From positions 248,001 to 312,000 of the forward strand of contig NZ_PYWL01000002.1 of NCBI RefSeq assembly GCF_003049525.1: a stretch of 64,000 nt of DNA, read 5' to 3'. Below the pieces are notes generated by a model, which searched no databases, was not told the origin of the DNA, and was given only the letters and a program-made list of their open reading frames with translations. This stretch comes from Lysinibacillus fusiformis. GTDB lineage: Bacteria; Bacillota; Bacilli; Bacillales_A; Planococcaceae. The translations under genes were made by a program, and so were the position numbers. Positions 8,828 through 17,421 of this stretch are shown here, piece after piece. How positions within the stretch are numbered: position 1 is the stretch's first letter; each line of letters starts with the position of its first letter.

Positions 8828-8873
8828 AGCAAAGGCGCTTTAAAGAGATTTCTTCTTTAAAGTGCCTTTTTTT
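8828..8873 (+). terminator. EutV-type (ANTAR) attenuator between eutV and eutH
   Basis: AGCAAAGGCGC (8828-8838) matches the described EutV target AGCAANGRRGC at 10 of 11 positions. AAGC and GCTT enclose the hexaloop AAAGGC, with A at position 1 and G at position 4 as required for ANTAR binding. The same bases form the left arm of a 16 bp terminator (8831-8846 with 8854-8869, one G-U pair) followed by seven Ts. The two folds are mutually exclusive, which is the expected switch. I could not define the upstream P1 hairpin clearly. Confidence 0.75.
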
Positions 8874-8910
8874 ATATAAATTTATTAATCATAAAGGGGT
8901 GATGAGTAAG

Positions 8911-10152
8911 ATGGCAATGATAGGAACGATTATCGTTTATATTATTATGATTTGTGCTGTTTTAGGGGCAATCGGAGCAATCCGAGATGCTGAGTATGGA
9001 ATTGGTAAAGAGTTTATGAATGGTATCCATACAGTTGGTCATATTTTCGTCCCAGCAGCAGGGATCATGGCAGCTATACCTTACTTAACATGGTTTATTA
9101 GTCATTTTATTAGTCCGATTTTTGAGTTAATTGGTGCAGATCCTGCGATTGCAGCGACGACTATTTTAGCTTCGGACATGGGTGGTTACCAATTAGCCAA
9201 TGCTTTAAAAGAGTCATATGAGGGATGGGTAATGGCTCTAGTCGTTGGATTTATGTCAGGTGCTACTATTGTCTTCTCGATTCCAATGGGTCTTGCGATG
9301 TTAGATAAGCGTGATCATAAATATATGGCGCTTGGTATTATGGCCGGCGTATTAACAATTCCGATTGGTGCATTTATTTCATCGATTATGATTGTGCTAT
9401 TTAACACAGAAGTGCGTGAAGTTATTAGTACAACAGAGGCGCCTACATATGTATTTGCCATTTCTGTTCTACAAATTTTAATTAATTTACTGCCTTTGTT
9501 CATCTTTGTTGTATTAATCGCGTTAGGCTTAAAGCTTATTCCAAACGGTATGATTGCAGGCTTCATGTTATTCGGCCGTGTGATGGATGCCGGAATCAAA
9601 TTGGTATTAGTGTTCTCGATTGTTGAAATTTTCACAGGTATTTTTACAAAAATATTTGGTGCATGGGGCTTCGATCCAATTATGGCTGATGAGATCGATC
9701 AATTCAGAGCATTAGAAACAGCTGGTTATATAGGTATTATGCTAGCCGGTGCATTCCCAATGGTTTATTTAATTCGAAAATATGCATCGAAACCACTTGA
9801 AGCGGCTGGTAAGAAATTGGGCCTTTCATCTGTAGGGAGTGCAGGAATTTTAGCAACTATTGCTAATATCTTGGCGATGTTCACGCTTGTTCGTCATATG
9901 CCACCAAAAGATAAAGTTATTAATATTGCGTTTGGTGTATGTTCAGCATTTTTATTAGGCGATCACTTATCATTTACAGCTAATTTCCAGCCGACGATTA
10001 TTTTACCTGTTATTGCCGGTAAGTTTTTAGCGGGTGTGATTGCGATTATTTTAGCGTATAAGCTTTCTGTACCGACTGCCTTAAGGTTAGAAATGGAAGA
10101 TCGCAAAGCAGGCATTATAAAAGAAGGCGAATATTTAGATCAAAAATCTTAA
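8911..10152 (+). CDS. eutH: EutH, ethanolamine permease
   Basis: This 413-residue, very hydrophobic protein has about ten or eleven membrane segments and the EutH family hallmarks: an N-terminal TIIVYIIMICAVLGAI helix, the conserved LASDMGGYQLA segment, and GVCSAFLLGDHLSFTANFQP near the C-terminus. EutH brings ethanolamine into the cell when outside levels or pH are low. The start chosen is ATG 8911, with AGGGGTGA 8 bases upstream. The frame is open further upstream, through the attenuator, but that part is not plausible as protein. Because it follows the terminator, its expression, with all genes downstream, should need EutV. Confidence 0.93.
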   Translation: MAMIGTIIVYIIMICAVLGAIGAIRDAEYGIGKEFMNGIHTVGHIFVPAAGIMAAIPYLTWFISHFISPIFELIGADPAIAATTILASDMGGYQLANALKESYEGWVMALVVGFMSGATIVFSIPMGLAMLDKRDHKYMALGIMAGVLTIPIGAFISSIMIVLFNTEVREVISTTEAPTYVFAISVLQILINLLPLFIFVVLIALGLKLIPNGMIAGFMLFGRVMDAGIKLVLVFSIVEIFTGIFTKIFGAWGFDPIMADEIDQFRALETAGYIGIMLAGAFPMVYLIRKYASKPLEAAGKKLGLSSVGSAGILATIANILAMFTLVRHMPPKDKVINIAFGVCSAFLLGDHLSFTANFQPTIILPVIAGKFLAGVIAIILAYKLSVPTALRLEMEDRKAGIIKEGEYLDQKS

Positions 10153-10177
10153 TCCATTAAAAGTGAGGTGATGATGT

Positions 10178-10519
10178 GTGAGTGAAGAAAAGAAACGATT
10201 TATTCAGGAGTTTGTGCCGGGTAAACAGCTAACATTGAGTCACCTTATTGCGAACCCTGACCCCGAGATGTTTCAAAAGCTGGGTATTCAAGAATCGGGT
10301 GCGCTAGGTATTATGACGTGTACTCCAAGTGAAACGGTTATCATCGCTGGGGATTTAGCGACGAAAGCTGCCAATGTTAGATTAGGATTTTTAGACCGTT
10401 TTACAGGCAGTCTCGTTATTGTCGGTAGTGTATCAGAGGTGGAAATGGCGATGTTAGAAATTAATCGTTTTTTATCCGAGGTATTAGGCTATACACCATC
10501 AAGAATAACAAAATCATAG
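10178..10519 (+). CDS. eutS: EutS, bacterial microcompartment shell protein
   Basis: This is a 113-residue single BMC-domain shell protein of the circularly permuted EutS/PduU type. RFIQEFVPGKQLTLSHLIAN is the typical EutS N-terminus (forming the beta-barrel over the pore), followed by GALGIMTCTPSETVIIAGD and the C-terminal LEVLGYTPSRITKS-like end. It hexamerises into facets and is thought to help recruit cargo or shape edges. The start is GTG with AGTGAGGTGA 8 bases upstream. It sits between the permease and eutP. Confidence 0.95.
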   Translation: MSEEKKRFIQEFVPGKQLTLSHLIANPDPEMFQKLGIQESGALGIMTCTPSETVIIAGDLATKAANVRLGFLDRFTGSLVIVGSVSEVEMAMLEINRFLSEVLGYTPSRITKS

Positions 10520-10529
10520 GATGTGTCGT

Positions 10530-11030
10530 ATGAAAAATCGAGTAATGATAATAGGCGGTGTGCAAGCAGGAAAGTCAACATTGATGAATACTTTGTTGGG
10601 CAAAGAAAGCAGTGCCAATAAAACACAAGCACTCGTTTATGAAGACTGGATTGTCGATACACCCGGTGAATATATTGAAAATCCCATGTATTACAGAAAC
10701 ATTATGGCCACTTCGTTGGAAGTAACACATGTCATTTATTTGCAGGATGCCACATCTTCAAGAAGTGTGTTTCCTCCGCAATTTAGCTTAGGGATTCCGA
10801 AAATACAAATCGGTGTCATTACAAAAATTGATGCACCTGATGCAGATGTTGAAAGAGCGACAGGTTTATTAAAAAATGTGATGACACAGGGCCCTATCGT
10901 GAAAACTTCTTCGTGGAAAAAGCTTGGCGTGGAATGGATTGCGCCACTTATTCAGCTTCATACACACGAAGAAATTCAACAATTCGTGAAGGATTGCGAT
11001 AGTCCATATCTCATGTATTGCTCACAGTAG
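10530..11030 (+). CDS. eutP: EutP, small P-loop GTPase-like protein
   Basis: EutP/PduV proteins are small Ras-like NTPases of uncertain role in Eut/Pdu microcompartments, with acetate kinase activity reported for some. The P-loop is GGVQAGKSTL (about residues 9-18), switch II is IVDTPGEY, and the base-specificity region is TKIDAPD. The frame opens at ATG 10521, but the GGATGTG element favours ATG 10530 (MKNRVMIIGG), giving 166 residues. The 3' end overlaps the open frame of eutA, although the preferred eutA start lies 17 bases downstream. Confidence 0.88.
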   Translation: MKNRVMIIGGVQAGKSTLMNTLLGKESSANKTQALVYEDWIVDTPGEYIENPMYYRNIMATSLEVTHVIYLQDATSSRSVFPPQFSLGIPKIQIGVITKIDAPDADVERATGLLKNVMTQGPIVKTSSWKKLGVEWIAPLIQLHTHEEIQQFVKDCDSPYLMYCSQ

Positions 11031-11047
11031 CGAGAGGGTGGTGTAGG

Positions 11048-12472
11048 GTGAAAACTGAAAAAATTTATAGTGCTGGCATTGATATTGGGACAAGCACGAC
11101 CAAAATGGTAGTTAGTCGTTTTTTGTTAAAGAATGTGGCTGGCGTAACCCATGTGCCAAGGATTGAAATTATTGAAAAGACGGTGTTACATCAAAGTCCC
11201 ATCATCAAGACACCATTTATCAATAAAGACATCATCGATATGAAAAAAATTGAAGAATTCATTTTTCAGCAGTACCAATTAGCTCAAATCGTACCAACTG
11301 ATATATCAACGGGCGCAATTATTATAACTGGCGAATCTGCCACGAAGGAAAACGCAAGAGAGGTTGTCCATACCATTGCAGATGGCGCAGGTCATTTTTT
11401 AGTTGCTACTGCTGGTCCTGATTTAGAAGGCATTATTGCGGCCAAAGGGTCAGGTACTTTACAGCAATCAAAAAACTCTTCAAAAGTGATCGCCAATATT
11501 GATATTGGTGGTGGAACTGCCAATATTGCTGTTATGCAATTTGGAGAAGTCATCGGGACATGTACCTTACATGTTGGTGGTAGATTGATTGAATTTAACA
11601 ATGGTAGGATTCAATCAATTTCTCCGCCACTCATGGAACTGATGGAAAAGTGGTCTAATCCGTTATCCGTCGGTGATGCGGCAGAAGATGCTCGAGTGAC
11701 GCAATGTATAGAGGAAATGGTCGGTACACTTGCTTTAATTTTGAAGGGACAGTGTACGGATGACAAGCATCCATTATTACTTGGGCATTTGCCAAACTGG
11801 CATAAACCAGTAGATGCCATCGTCTTTTCTGGAGGAGTAGCTTCTTGTATTTATGAAAATGAATGTACTCAGCGTCAATATGATGATATTGGTGAACGAT
11901 TAGCGAAAATGCTCGTTCAGCATGAGCAACTGCAATCATTTTTATGGTTCCAACCTAAAGAAACCGCTCGTGCGACCGTCACTGGTGCAGGTACACAAAC
12001 TACGGAAATTAGTGGGGCAACCATCCAGGTGGATGCCGAGGTGTTACCACTCAAAAATGTTCCTGTGTTTAACTGCCATCTGGATGAAACAGCAATAGAC
12101 TATAACAGCACGGTGAAAACAGCGGTGGAACGAGCAGATGATTTATTTGCGATACAGGATAATCGTGCACCATTTGCACTCTATTTTAGTGAATTGCCGT
12201 ATTTAAGCTTTCAGGATGTACATGCATTGTGTGAGGCCTTATTGCAACATTTGGCAACAAGATGCTCCAAGGACATACCAATTATCATAGTCATTCAATC
12301 AGATTATGCAAAGATTATCGGACAAACCATACAAGCAATTAATCCGACAGTCCCAATTATTTGCATCGATCAAATCAAAGTGGAGACGGGAGATTATATC
12401 GACATTGGAGAGGTTCTGCCTTCAGGCGTTGTTCCAGTTGTTGTGAAAACTCTTGCCTTCCACTCAAAGTAA
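11048..12472 (+). CDS. eutA: EutA, reactivating factor for ethanolamine ammonia-lyase
   Basis: EutA is an actin/Hsp70-fold ATPase that swaps damaged cobalamin out of the EutBC lyase. The nucleotide-binding motifs are GIDIGTSTTKM at the N-terminus, NIDIGGGTANIAVM in the middle and VFSGGVASCIY. GTG 11048 is taken as start because AGAGGGTGGTG precedes it by about 8 bases. The upstream ATG at 11018 lies inside eutP and lacks a ribosome site. The length of 474 residues is normal for the family. It lies immediately before eutB, the usual place. Confidence 0.93.
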   Translation: MKTEKIYSAGIDIGTSTTKMVVSRFLLKNVAGVTHVPRIEIIEKTVLHQSPIIKTPFINKDIIDMKKIEEFIFQQYQLAQIVPTDISTGAIIITGESATKENAREVVHTIADGAGHFLVATAGPDLEGIIAAKGSGTLQQSKNSSKVIANIDIGGGTANIAVMQFGEVIGTCTLHVGGRLIEFNNGRIQSISPPLMELMEKWSNPLSVGDAAEDARVTQCIEEMVGTLALILKGQCTDDKHPLLLGHLPNWHKPVDAIVFSGGVASCIYENECTQRQYDDIGERLAKMLVQHEQLQSFLWFQPKETARATVTGAGTQTTEISGATIQVDAEVLPLKNVPVFNCHLDETAIDYNSTVKTAVERADDLFAIQDNRAPFALYFSELPYLSFQDVHALCEALLQHLATRCSKDIPIIIVIQSDYAKIIGQTIQAINPTVPIICIDQIKVETGDYIDIGEVLPSGVVPVVVKTLAFHSK

Positions 12473-12483
12473 GGAGGATGAAT

Positions 12484-13848
12484 GTGAATTTATCGGTGAT
12501 ATTTGGTGGAGAGAAATATAATTTTAAATCATTAAAAGATGTCATGGCCAAGGCCAATGAAGAAAAATCAGGTGATCAGCTAGCGGGAATTGCAGCTGAA
12601 ACCGTTCAGCAACGTATAGCTGCGAAGGCAGTACTAAGTGAGCTTCTAGTGAAAGATATCCGTGAAAATCCATTAGTGCCGCAAGAAAATGATGAAGTTT
12701 CACGCATTATTGAGGGCGATATTAATGAGCAAATATATGGAGAAATAAAAAACTGGAGCATTGAGCAGCTACGCGAATACATCTTATCGAATGATACGGG
12801 TGATCGTGAGTTAAAGCGTTTAAGCAAAGGGATGAACTCTGAAATTATTGCAGCTGTCACGAAGCTAATGTCAAATCTAGATCTCGTTCATGCAGCCAAT
12901 AAAGTAGAGATTTTATCGACATGTAATATTACTATCGGTCAAAAAGGTACGCTGTCATCACGTTTACAGCCAAACCATCCAACCGACAATATCGACGGTA
13001 TTATTGCTTCCCTAAAGGAAGGTCTGTCCTATGGTATTGGTGACGCTGTCATTGGTATTAATCCTGTGGATGATTCAGTTGAAAGTGTCAAAAAGGTATT
13101 AACTGCTACAAAAGAATTTATCAATGATTGGTCAATTCCTACGCAGAATTGTGTATTAGCCCATATTACGACACAGATGAAGGCCATAAAACAGGGTGCA
13201 CCAGCTGATATGATTTTCCAAAGTATTGCTGGCACTGAAATTGCCAACCGTTCATTCGGGATTTCAGCAGATTTAATACGAGAAGCAGAAGAGCTCATTA
13301 AAAAGCAGGGGACGGGTACTGGTCCGAACCTATTCTACTTTGAAACAGGCCAAGGTTCAGAACTATCAGCAGAAGCTCATATGGGCATCGACCAAGTAAC
13401 ACTTGAATCTCGCAATTATGGATTTGCTCGACACTTCAACCCTTATATCGTTAATACAGTAGTTGGTTTTATCGGCCCAGAGTATTTATACAACAATAAA
13501 CAAGTAATACGAGCGGGTCTTGAGGATCACTTCATGGGCAAAATGCATGGTATCCCTATGGGTGTAGATATTTGTTATACAAACCATATTAAGGCAGATC
13601 AAAATGATGTGGAAGATTTAAGTGTGTTACTGACAGCGGCTGGCGTTAACTTTATTATTGCGGCGCCAATGGGTGATGATGTCATGCTCAACTATCAATC
13701 AATGAGCTTCCATGATGTAGCTACATTACTACAAACATTTGGAAAAAAACCAGCACCAGAATATTTAGCGTGGCTTGAGAAAATGGGCATTTATGAAAAT
13801 GGTCGACTTTCAGCTAGGGCTGGCGATTTATCCATTTTTGAAAGGTAG
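12484..13848 (+). CDS. eutB: EutB, ethanolamine ammonia-lyase large subunit
   Basis: EutB is the catalytic TIM-barrel subunit of the adenosylcobalamin-dependent lyase that turns ethanolamine into acetaldehyde and ammonia inside the compartment. It has 454 residues, as in E. coli. Clear signatures include STCNITIGQKGTLSSRLQPN, SYGIGDAVIGINPVDDS, FFQSIAGTE-like QSIAGTEIANRSFG, FETGQGSELSAEAH and GIPMGVDICYTNH. The start is GTG 12484, 6 bases after AAGGAGG. The ATG at 12478 overlaps the ribosome site and cannot use it. Cobalamin supply is not encoded in this operon. Confidence 0.97.
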   Translation: MNLSVIFGGEKYNFKSLKDVMAKANEEKSGDQLAGIAAETVQQRIAAKAVLSELLVKDIRENPLVPQENDEVSRIIEGDINEQIYGEIKNWSIEQLREYILSNDTGDRELKRLSKGMNSEIIAAVTKLMSNLDLVHAANKVEILSTCNITIGQKGTLSSRLQPNHPTDNIDGIIASLKEGLSYGIGDAVIGINPVDDSVESVKKVLTATKEFINDWSIPTQNCVLAHITTQMKAIKQGAPADMIFQSIAGTEIANRSFGISADLIREAEELIKKQGTGTGPNLFYFETGQGSELSAEAHMGIDQVTLESRNYGFARHFNPYIVNTVVGFIGPEYLYNNKQVIRAGLEDHFMGKMHGIPMGVDICYTNHIKADQNDVEDLSVLLTAAGVNFIIAAPMGDDVMLNYQSMSFHDVATLLQTFGKKPAPEYLAWLEKMGIYENGRLSARAGDLSIFER

Positions 13849-13857
13849 GTGAGTCGA

Positions 13858-14868
13858 GTGAATGATCAATTAGTCTCTATGATTACACAACTTGTCATGG
13901 AAAAGATGGAGAAAACTACTGAGGGGCAAGCTCCAGAGGTAATCACAACACGAACAGAGGAGCCGCTTATTAAGTTCTATGATACAGCAGCAACTAAAGG
14001 TGCTACAGAATTAGCAAAACCTATGTCTACAACAAGTGAACCATTAATTCAGCTGTATCAGCAAGGAACTCCTCAGCAGGCACATATAGCTCCTGCAACT
14101 TTTGAACAACCGTTAAATGTAGCTGTACCCATTAAGCCTTTTCAGTTTGAGGCAGACACATTAACGGACAGTATACAGGCGGCTAAAAAACATACACCAG
14201 CTCGGATTGGAGTAGGTAGAGCGGGCACAAGACCAAAAACAAAAACATGGTTAAAGTTCCGTCTCGATCATGCCGCTGCAGTGGACGCTGTGTATGGTGA
14301 AGTGACAGAAGATCTTTTACAAAAAATTGATGTCTTTCAAGTGACAACGAAAGTAACAGATAAAGAGGAATACATTACAAGACCTGACTTAGGTCGTCGT
14401 TTATCAGATGAAGCCAAGTCATTAATTCAACAAAAGTGCAAGCAACAGCCGAAAGTACAGATTATTATTTCGAATGGCTTAAGTGCGAGTGCGATTGAGG
14501 AAAATGTACAAGATGTTTATTTAGCGCTTCAGCAAAGTCTTAGCAATTTAAATATTGATATAGGCACAACCTTCTATATCGATAAAGGCCGAGTGGCGCT
14601 CATGGATGAAATTGGTGAGTTGTTACAGGCGGAGGTAATTGTTTATTTAATTGGTGAGCGTCCTGGACTAGTATCAGCTGAATCGATGAGTGCTTATTTA
14701 TGCTATAAACCTAGAATCGGCACAGTAGAAGCAGAGCGTATGGTCATATCTAATATCCATAAAGGAGGCATCCCACCATTAGAGGCGGGCGCGTACCTTG
14801 GAACAATCGTACAAAAAATCTTGCATTACGAGGCAAGTGGGGTAGAGCTTGTCGCAAAAGAAGGTTAG
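13858..14868 (+). CDS. eutC: EutC, ethanolamine ammonia-lyase small subunit
   Basis: EutC binds adenosylcobalamin together with EutB. The C-terminal two thirds are typical: TPARIGVGRAGTRPKTKTWL, KFRLDHAAAVDAV, IIISNGLSASAIEENV, LIGERPGL, SAYLCYKPRIG and KGGIPPLEAGAYLG. The N-terminal 100 residues are poorly conserved, Gln/Thr/Pro-rich and contain a repeated EPLI(K/Q)(F/L)Y element. Such extensions act in EutC of other species as targeting signals for the compartment. At 336 residues it is longer than the 295 of E. coli because of this region. GTG 13849 is an alternative start that abuts the eutB stop codon. Confidence 0.95.
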   Translation: MNDQLVSMITQLVMEKMEKTTEGQAPEVITTRTEEPLIKFYDTAATKGATELAKPMSTTSEPLIQLYQQGTPQQAHIAPATFEQPLNVAVPIKPFQFEADTLTDSIQAAKKHTPARIGVGRAGTRPKTKTWLKFRLDHAAAVDAVYGEVTEDLLQKIDVFQVTTKVTDKEEYITRPDLGRRLSDEAKSLIQQKCKQQPKVQIIISNGLSASAIEENVQDVYLALQQSLSNLNIDIGTTFYIDKGRVALMDEIGELLQAEVIVYLIGERPGLVSAESMSAYLCYKPRIGTVEAERMVISNIHKGGIPPLEAGAYLGTIVQKILHYEASGVELVAKEG

Positions 14869-14879
14869 GAGGCTGAAAT

Positions 14880-15530
14880 ATGAATCCTCAAAAAATAATG
14901 GCCCAAATTTTGGCGATGCAAACTATTCCAAGAGTTAACAGTGAATTAGCAGAGCAGCTAGATTTGAAGCCGCACCATCATAGTATTGGGCTCGTGACGC
15001 TCACAATTGATGATGTAGGATATGTAGCATTAGATGAAGCAACGAAGAAGGCAGATATTGATGTTGTCTATGCGAAAAGTTTCTATGCAGGAGCGGCACA
15101 TTCATCTGGCCCCTTGTCGGGGGAGGTTATTGGCATTATTGCTGGAAGCTCACCTGATGAAATCCGTAGTGGTCTAGATGCCATTCAACAGAAAATAGAG
15201 TTTGACACGTACTTTGAAGCTATTAATAACAATGTCAACCATGCTTTGTTTGCCCATACGGTGGCAAGCTGTGGGACGTATCTTGCCGAGCTAGCAGATG
15301 TAAAGATTGGCACACCTCTTGCGTATTTAATCGCACCGCCATTGGAGGCAGTTGTTGGTTTAGATGCAGCATTAAAGGCGGCAGAAGTAGAGCTAAAGGT
15401 TTTCTTTGGCCCTCCATCGGAAACAAATTTTGGTGGCGGTTTATTAAGTGGCAGCCAATCTTCCTGTGAGGCTGCGGCACACGCTTTTAGGGAAGCCATT
15501 GAAAATTTAGCAAGAAACCCAGTGATTTAG
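14880..15530 (+). CDS. eutL: EutL, tandem BMC-domain shell protein
   Basis: This 216-residue fusion of two permuted BMC domains forms trimers that look like hexamers and have a large gated pore. Recognisable parts are IPRVNSELAEQL, GLVTLTIDDVGYVALDEATK, AKSFYAGAAHSSGPLSGE, GIIAGSSPDEIRSGL and FFGPPSETNFGGGLLSGSQ with the following SSCEAAAHAF. The start has GGAGG 7 bases upstream, and the gene follows eutC by 11 bases. It probably passes large cofactors or substrates through the shell. Confidence 0.96.
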   Translation: MNPQKIMAQILAMQTIPRVNSELAEQLDLKPHHHSIGLVTLTIDDVGYVALDEATKKADIDVVYAKSFYAGAAHSSGPLSGEVIGIIAGSSPDEIRSGLDAIQQKIEFDTYFEAINNNVNHALFAHTVASCGTYLAELADVKIGTPLAYLIAPPLEAVVGLDAALKAAEVELKVFFGPPSETNFGGGLLSGSQSSCEAAAHAFREAIENLARNPVI

Positions 15531-15545
15531 AAAGGAGGCGGCTTT

Positions 15546-17036
15546 ATGGCCACATTAGACAAAGACTTATTAGCTATTCAAGAAATGAGAGATGCTGTTA
15601 AACATGCTAATACAGCACAAGCTGCCTATATGCAATTTTCACAGCAACAAGTAGACAGCATCGTTAAAGCTGTTGCGGATGCTGCCTTTAAGGAAGCGGA
15701 TCGCTTAGCCAAAATGGCTGTGCAAGAAACAGGGATGGGTATCCCTAATCATAAAAAAATGAAAAACGAAGTTGCTTCACGAGATGTCTATGAAGATATT
15801 AAAGAATTAAAAACGGTTGGTATCGTAGGCTATGATCGTATGAAAAAAGTGGCAGAGATTGCAAGTCCTTTTGGGGTTATTGCAGGAATTGTGCCAACGA
15901 CGAATCCAACATCTACAGCTATTTTTAAAACATTAATTTCTTTAAAAACGAGAAATGCCTTAGTGCTAAGTCCTCACCCATATGCTGTGAAATGTACAAA
16001 AGAGGCGTTAGACGTTTGCCGAGTAGCTGCTGAACAAGCAGGTGCACCAGAAGGTTTACTACAATGTTTAACAATGTCTTCTATGGAGGCAACACAGCAG
16101 CTAATGAAGCATCCTGATATTCATTTGATTTTAGCGACAGGTGGCGGCGCATTAGTGAAGGCGGCGTATAGCTCAGGAAAACCTGCTTATGGGGTAGGAC
16201 CCGGGAATGTCCCAGCTTACATCGAAAAATCAGCAAATATTCAAAAGTCTGTACGTCAATTGGTGCACAGTAAATCGTTTGATAATGGCACAATTTGCGC
16301 TACAGAGCAAGCTATTATTGTAGATAAAGCAATTGCAGAGCAGGTACAAACAGAATTAAAGAAAAACGGTGCCTATCTTTTAAATGCTGAAGAAAAGGCT
16401 AAAATGGAAAAATTAATTTCACCAGTTCCTGGAAAGGTGAATCCACAAATCGTCGGCAAATCAGCAACCTGCTTAGCGGATTCTGTAGGCATCACTGTAC
16501 CAGAGGATACTAAAGTACTTGTTGGCTTAGAAACGATGATTGGTAAAAACATCCCGTTTTCTCTTGAAAAATTATCACCTATCTTTGCCCTCTATACGGT
16601 AGAAAACAGTACAGAAGCTAAGCAAGTGATGATTGACCTTTTAAATATTGGTGGACGCGGACATACATGCTCGATTCATACTGAAAATGCAGCTTTAGCA
16701 GAGCAATTCTCCGTTGAATTACCAGTATCTCGTATTGTAGTGAATACACTATCATCTATTGGTGCAGTAGGTGGCACAACTGGATTAGCACCATCCTTTA
16801 CATTAGGCTGTGGTACATTTGGCGGCAATATTACGTCAGATAACATTACAGCAAGACATCTTTTAAACATTAAACGTATGGCTTATGGCATTAAGGATGT
16901 AGAAGTGCCAAAACCAGAGTTTGAAGTACAGTCCGTTGTTGAGTCGGTTGTCTCACAGGAGCCTTCTTTAGACACAACAATGGTTCAACAAATCGTTGAT
17001 CAAGTATTAAAACAAATCACATTACAAAATAAATAA
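15546..17036 (+). CDS. eutE: EutE, CoA-acylating acetaldehyde dehydrogenase
   Basis: This enzyme converts acetaldehyde and CoA to acetyl-CoA with reduction of NAD+. It is 496 residues with the aldehyde dehydrogenase fold: GVIAGIVPTTNPTSTAIFK, LSPHPYAVKCT, LATGGGALVKAAYSSGKPA, and the catalytic cysteine near 251 in FDNGTICATEQ. Unlike many EutE proteins it has no N-terminal extension for encapsulation. The C-terminal 25 residues (TTMVQQIVDQVLKQITLQ) form a likely amphipathic helix after a linker, the form taken by encapsulation peptides. No alcohol dehydrogenase (EutG) partner is present to reoxidise the NADH. Confidence 0.94.
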   Translation: MATLDKDLLAIQEMRDAVKHANTAQAAYMQFSQQQVDSIVKAVADAAFKEADRLAKMAVQETGMGIPNHKKMKNEVASRDVYEDIKELKTVGIVGYDRMKKVAEIASPFGVIAGIVPTTNPTSTAIFKTLISLKTRNALVLSPHPYAVKCTKEALDVCRVAAEQAGAPEGLLQCLTMSSMEATQQLMKHPDIHLILATGGGALVKAAYSSGKPAYGVGPGNVPAYIEKSANIQKSVRQLVHSKSFDNGTICATEQAIIVDKAIAEQVQTELKKNGAYLLNAEEKAKMEKLISPVPGKVNPQIVGKSATCLADSVGITVPEDTKVLVGLETMIGKNIPFSLEKLSPIFALYTVENSTEAKQVMIDLLNIGGRGHTCSIHTENAALAEQFSVELPVSRIVVNTLSSIGAVGGTTGLAPSFTLGCGTFGGNITSDNITARHLLNIKRMAYGIKDVEVPKPEFEVQSVVESVVSQEPSLDTTMVQQIVDQVLKQITLQNK

Positions 17037-17052
17037 TTTGGAGGAATGACAA

Positions 17053-17331
17053 ATGAGTACAGCATTAGGAATGGTAGAAACAAAAGGTTTAGTAGGAGCA
17101 ATCGAAGCAGGAGACGCAATGGTAAAAGCAGCAAGCGTTAATTTAGTAGGTAAAGTACATGTTGGTGGCGGTATCGTAACGGTTCTTGTTCGTGGAGATG
17201 TAGGTGCTGTAAAAGCAGCAACAGATGCAGGTGCAGCAGCAGCACAACGTGTAGGGGAACTTTTATCAGTTCATGTAATCCCACGTCCACACCATGAATT
17301 AGAAATGATTTTACCAAAAGCAGAAGCTTAA
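17053..17331 (+). CDS. eutM: EutM, main hexameric BMC shell protein
   Basis: This 92-residue canonical single BMC-domain protein reads [22 protein letters not shown] at its start and ends with [17 protein letters not shown]. It forms flat hexamers with a small central pore and is usually the most abundant facet protein. GGAGG lies 10 bases before the ATG. An attenuator-like hairpin follows within 10 bases, so eutM may be the last gene fully expressed before a second control point. Confidence 0.97.
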   Translation: MSTALGMVETKGLVGAIEAGDAMVKAASVNLVGKVHVGGGIVTVLVRGDVGAVKAATDAGAAAAQRVGELLSVHVIPRPHHELEMILPKAEA

Positions 17332-17337
17332 TATATC

Positions 17338-17380
17338 AGCAATGAGAGCTGATCCAACTAAAGGATAGCTCTCCTTCTGT
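17338..17380 (+). terminator. Second EutV-type attenuator, after eutM
   Basis: AGCAATGAGAGC (17338-17349) resembles the EutV target AGCAANGRRGC with one inserted base. TCAGC and GCTGA can enclose the loop AATGAGA, with A at 1 and G at 4. The alternative fold pairs GAGAGCT with AGCTCTC and ATCC with GGAT (17344-17373), followed by CTTCTGT, a weak U tract. It may adjust expression of the second half of the operon relative to the shell protein. Confidence 0.5.
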
Positions 17381-17421
17381 CATCAAGTAACAACAATCCA
17401 TTTAATATAGAGGTGGCTAAC

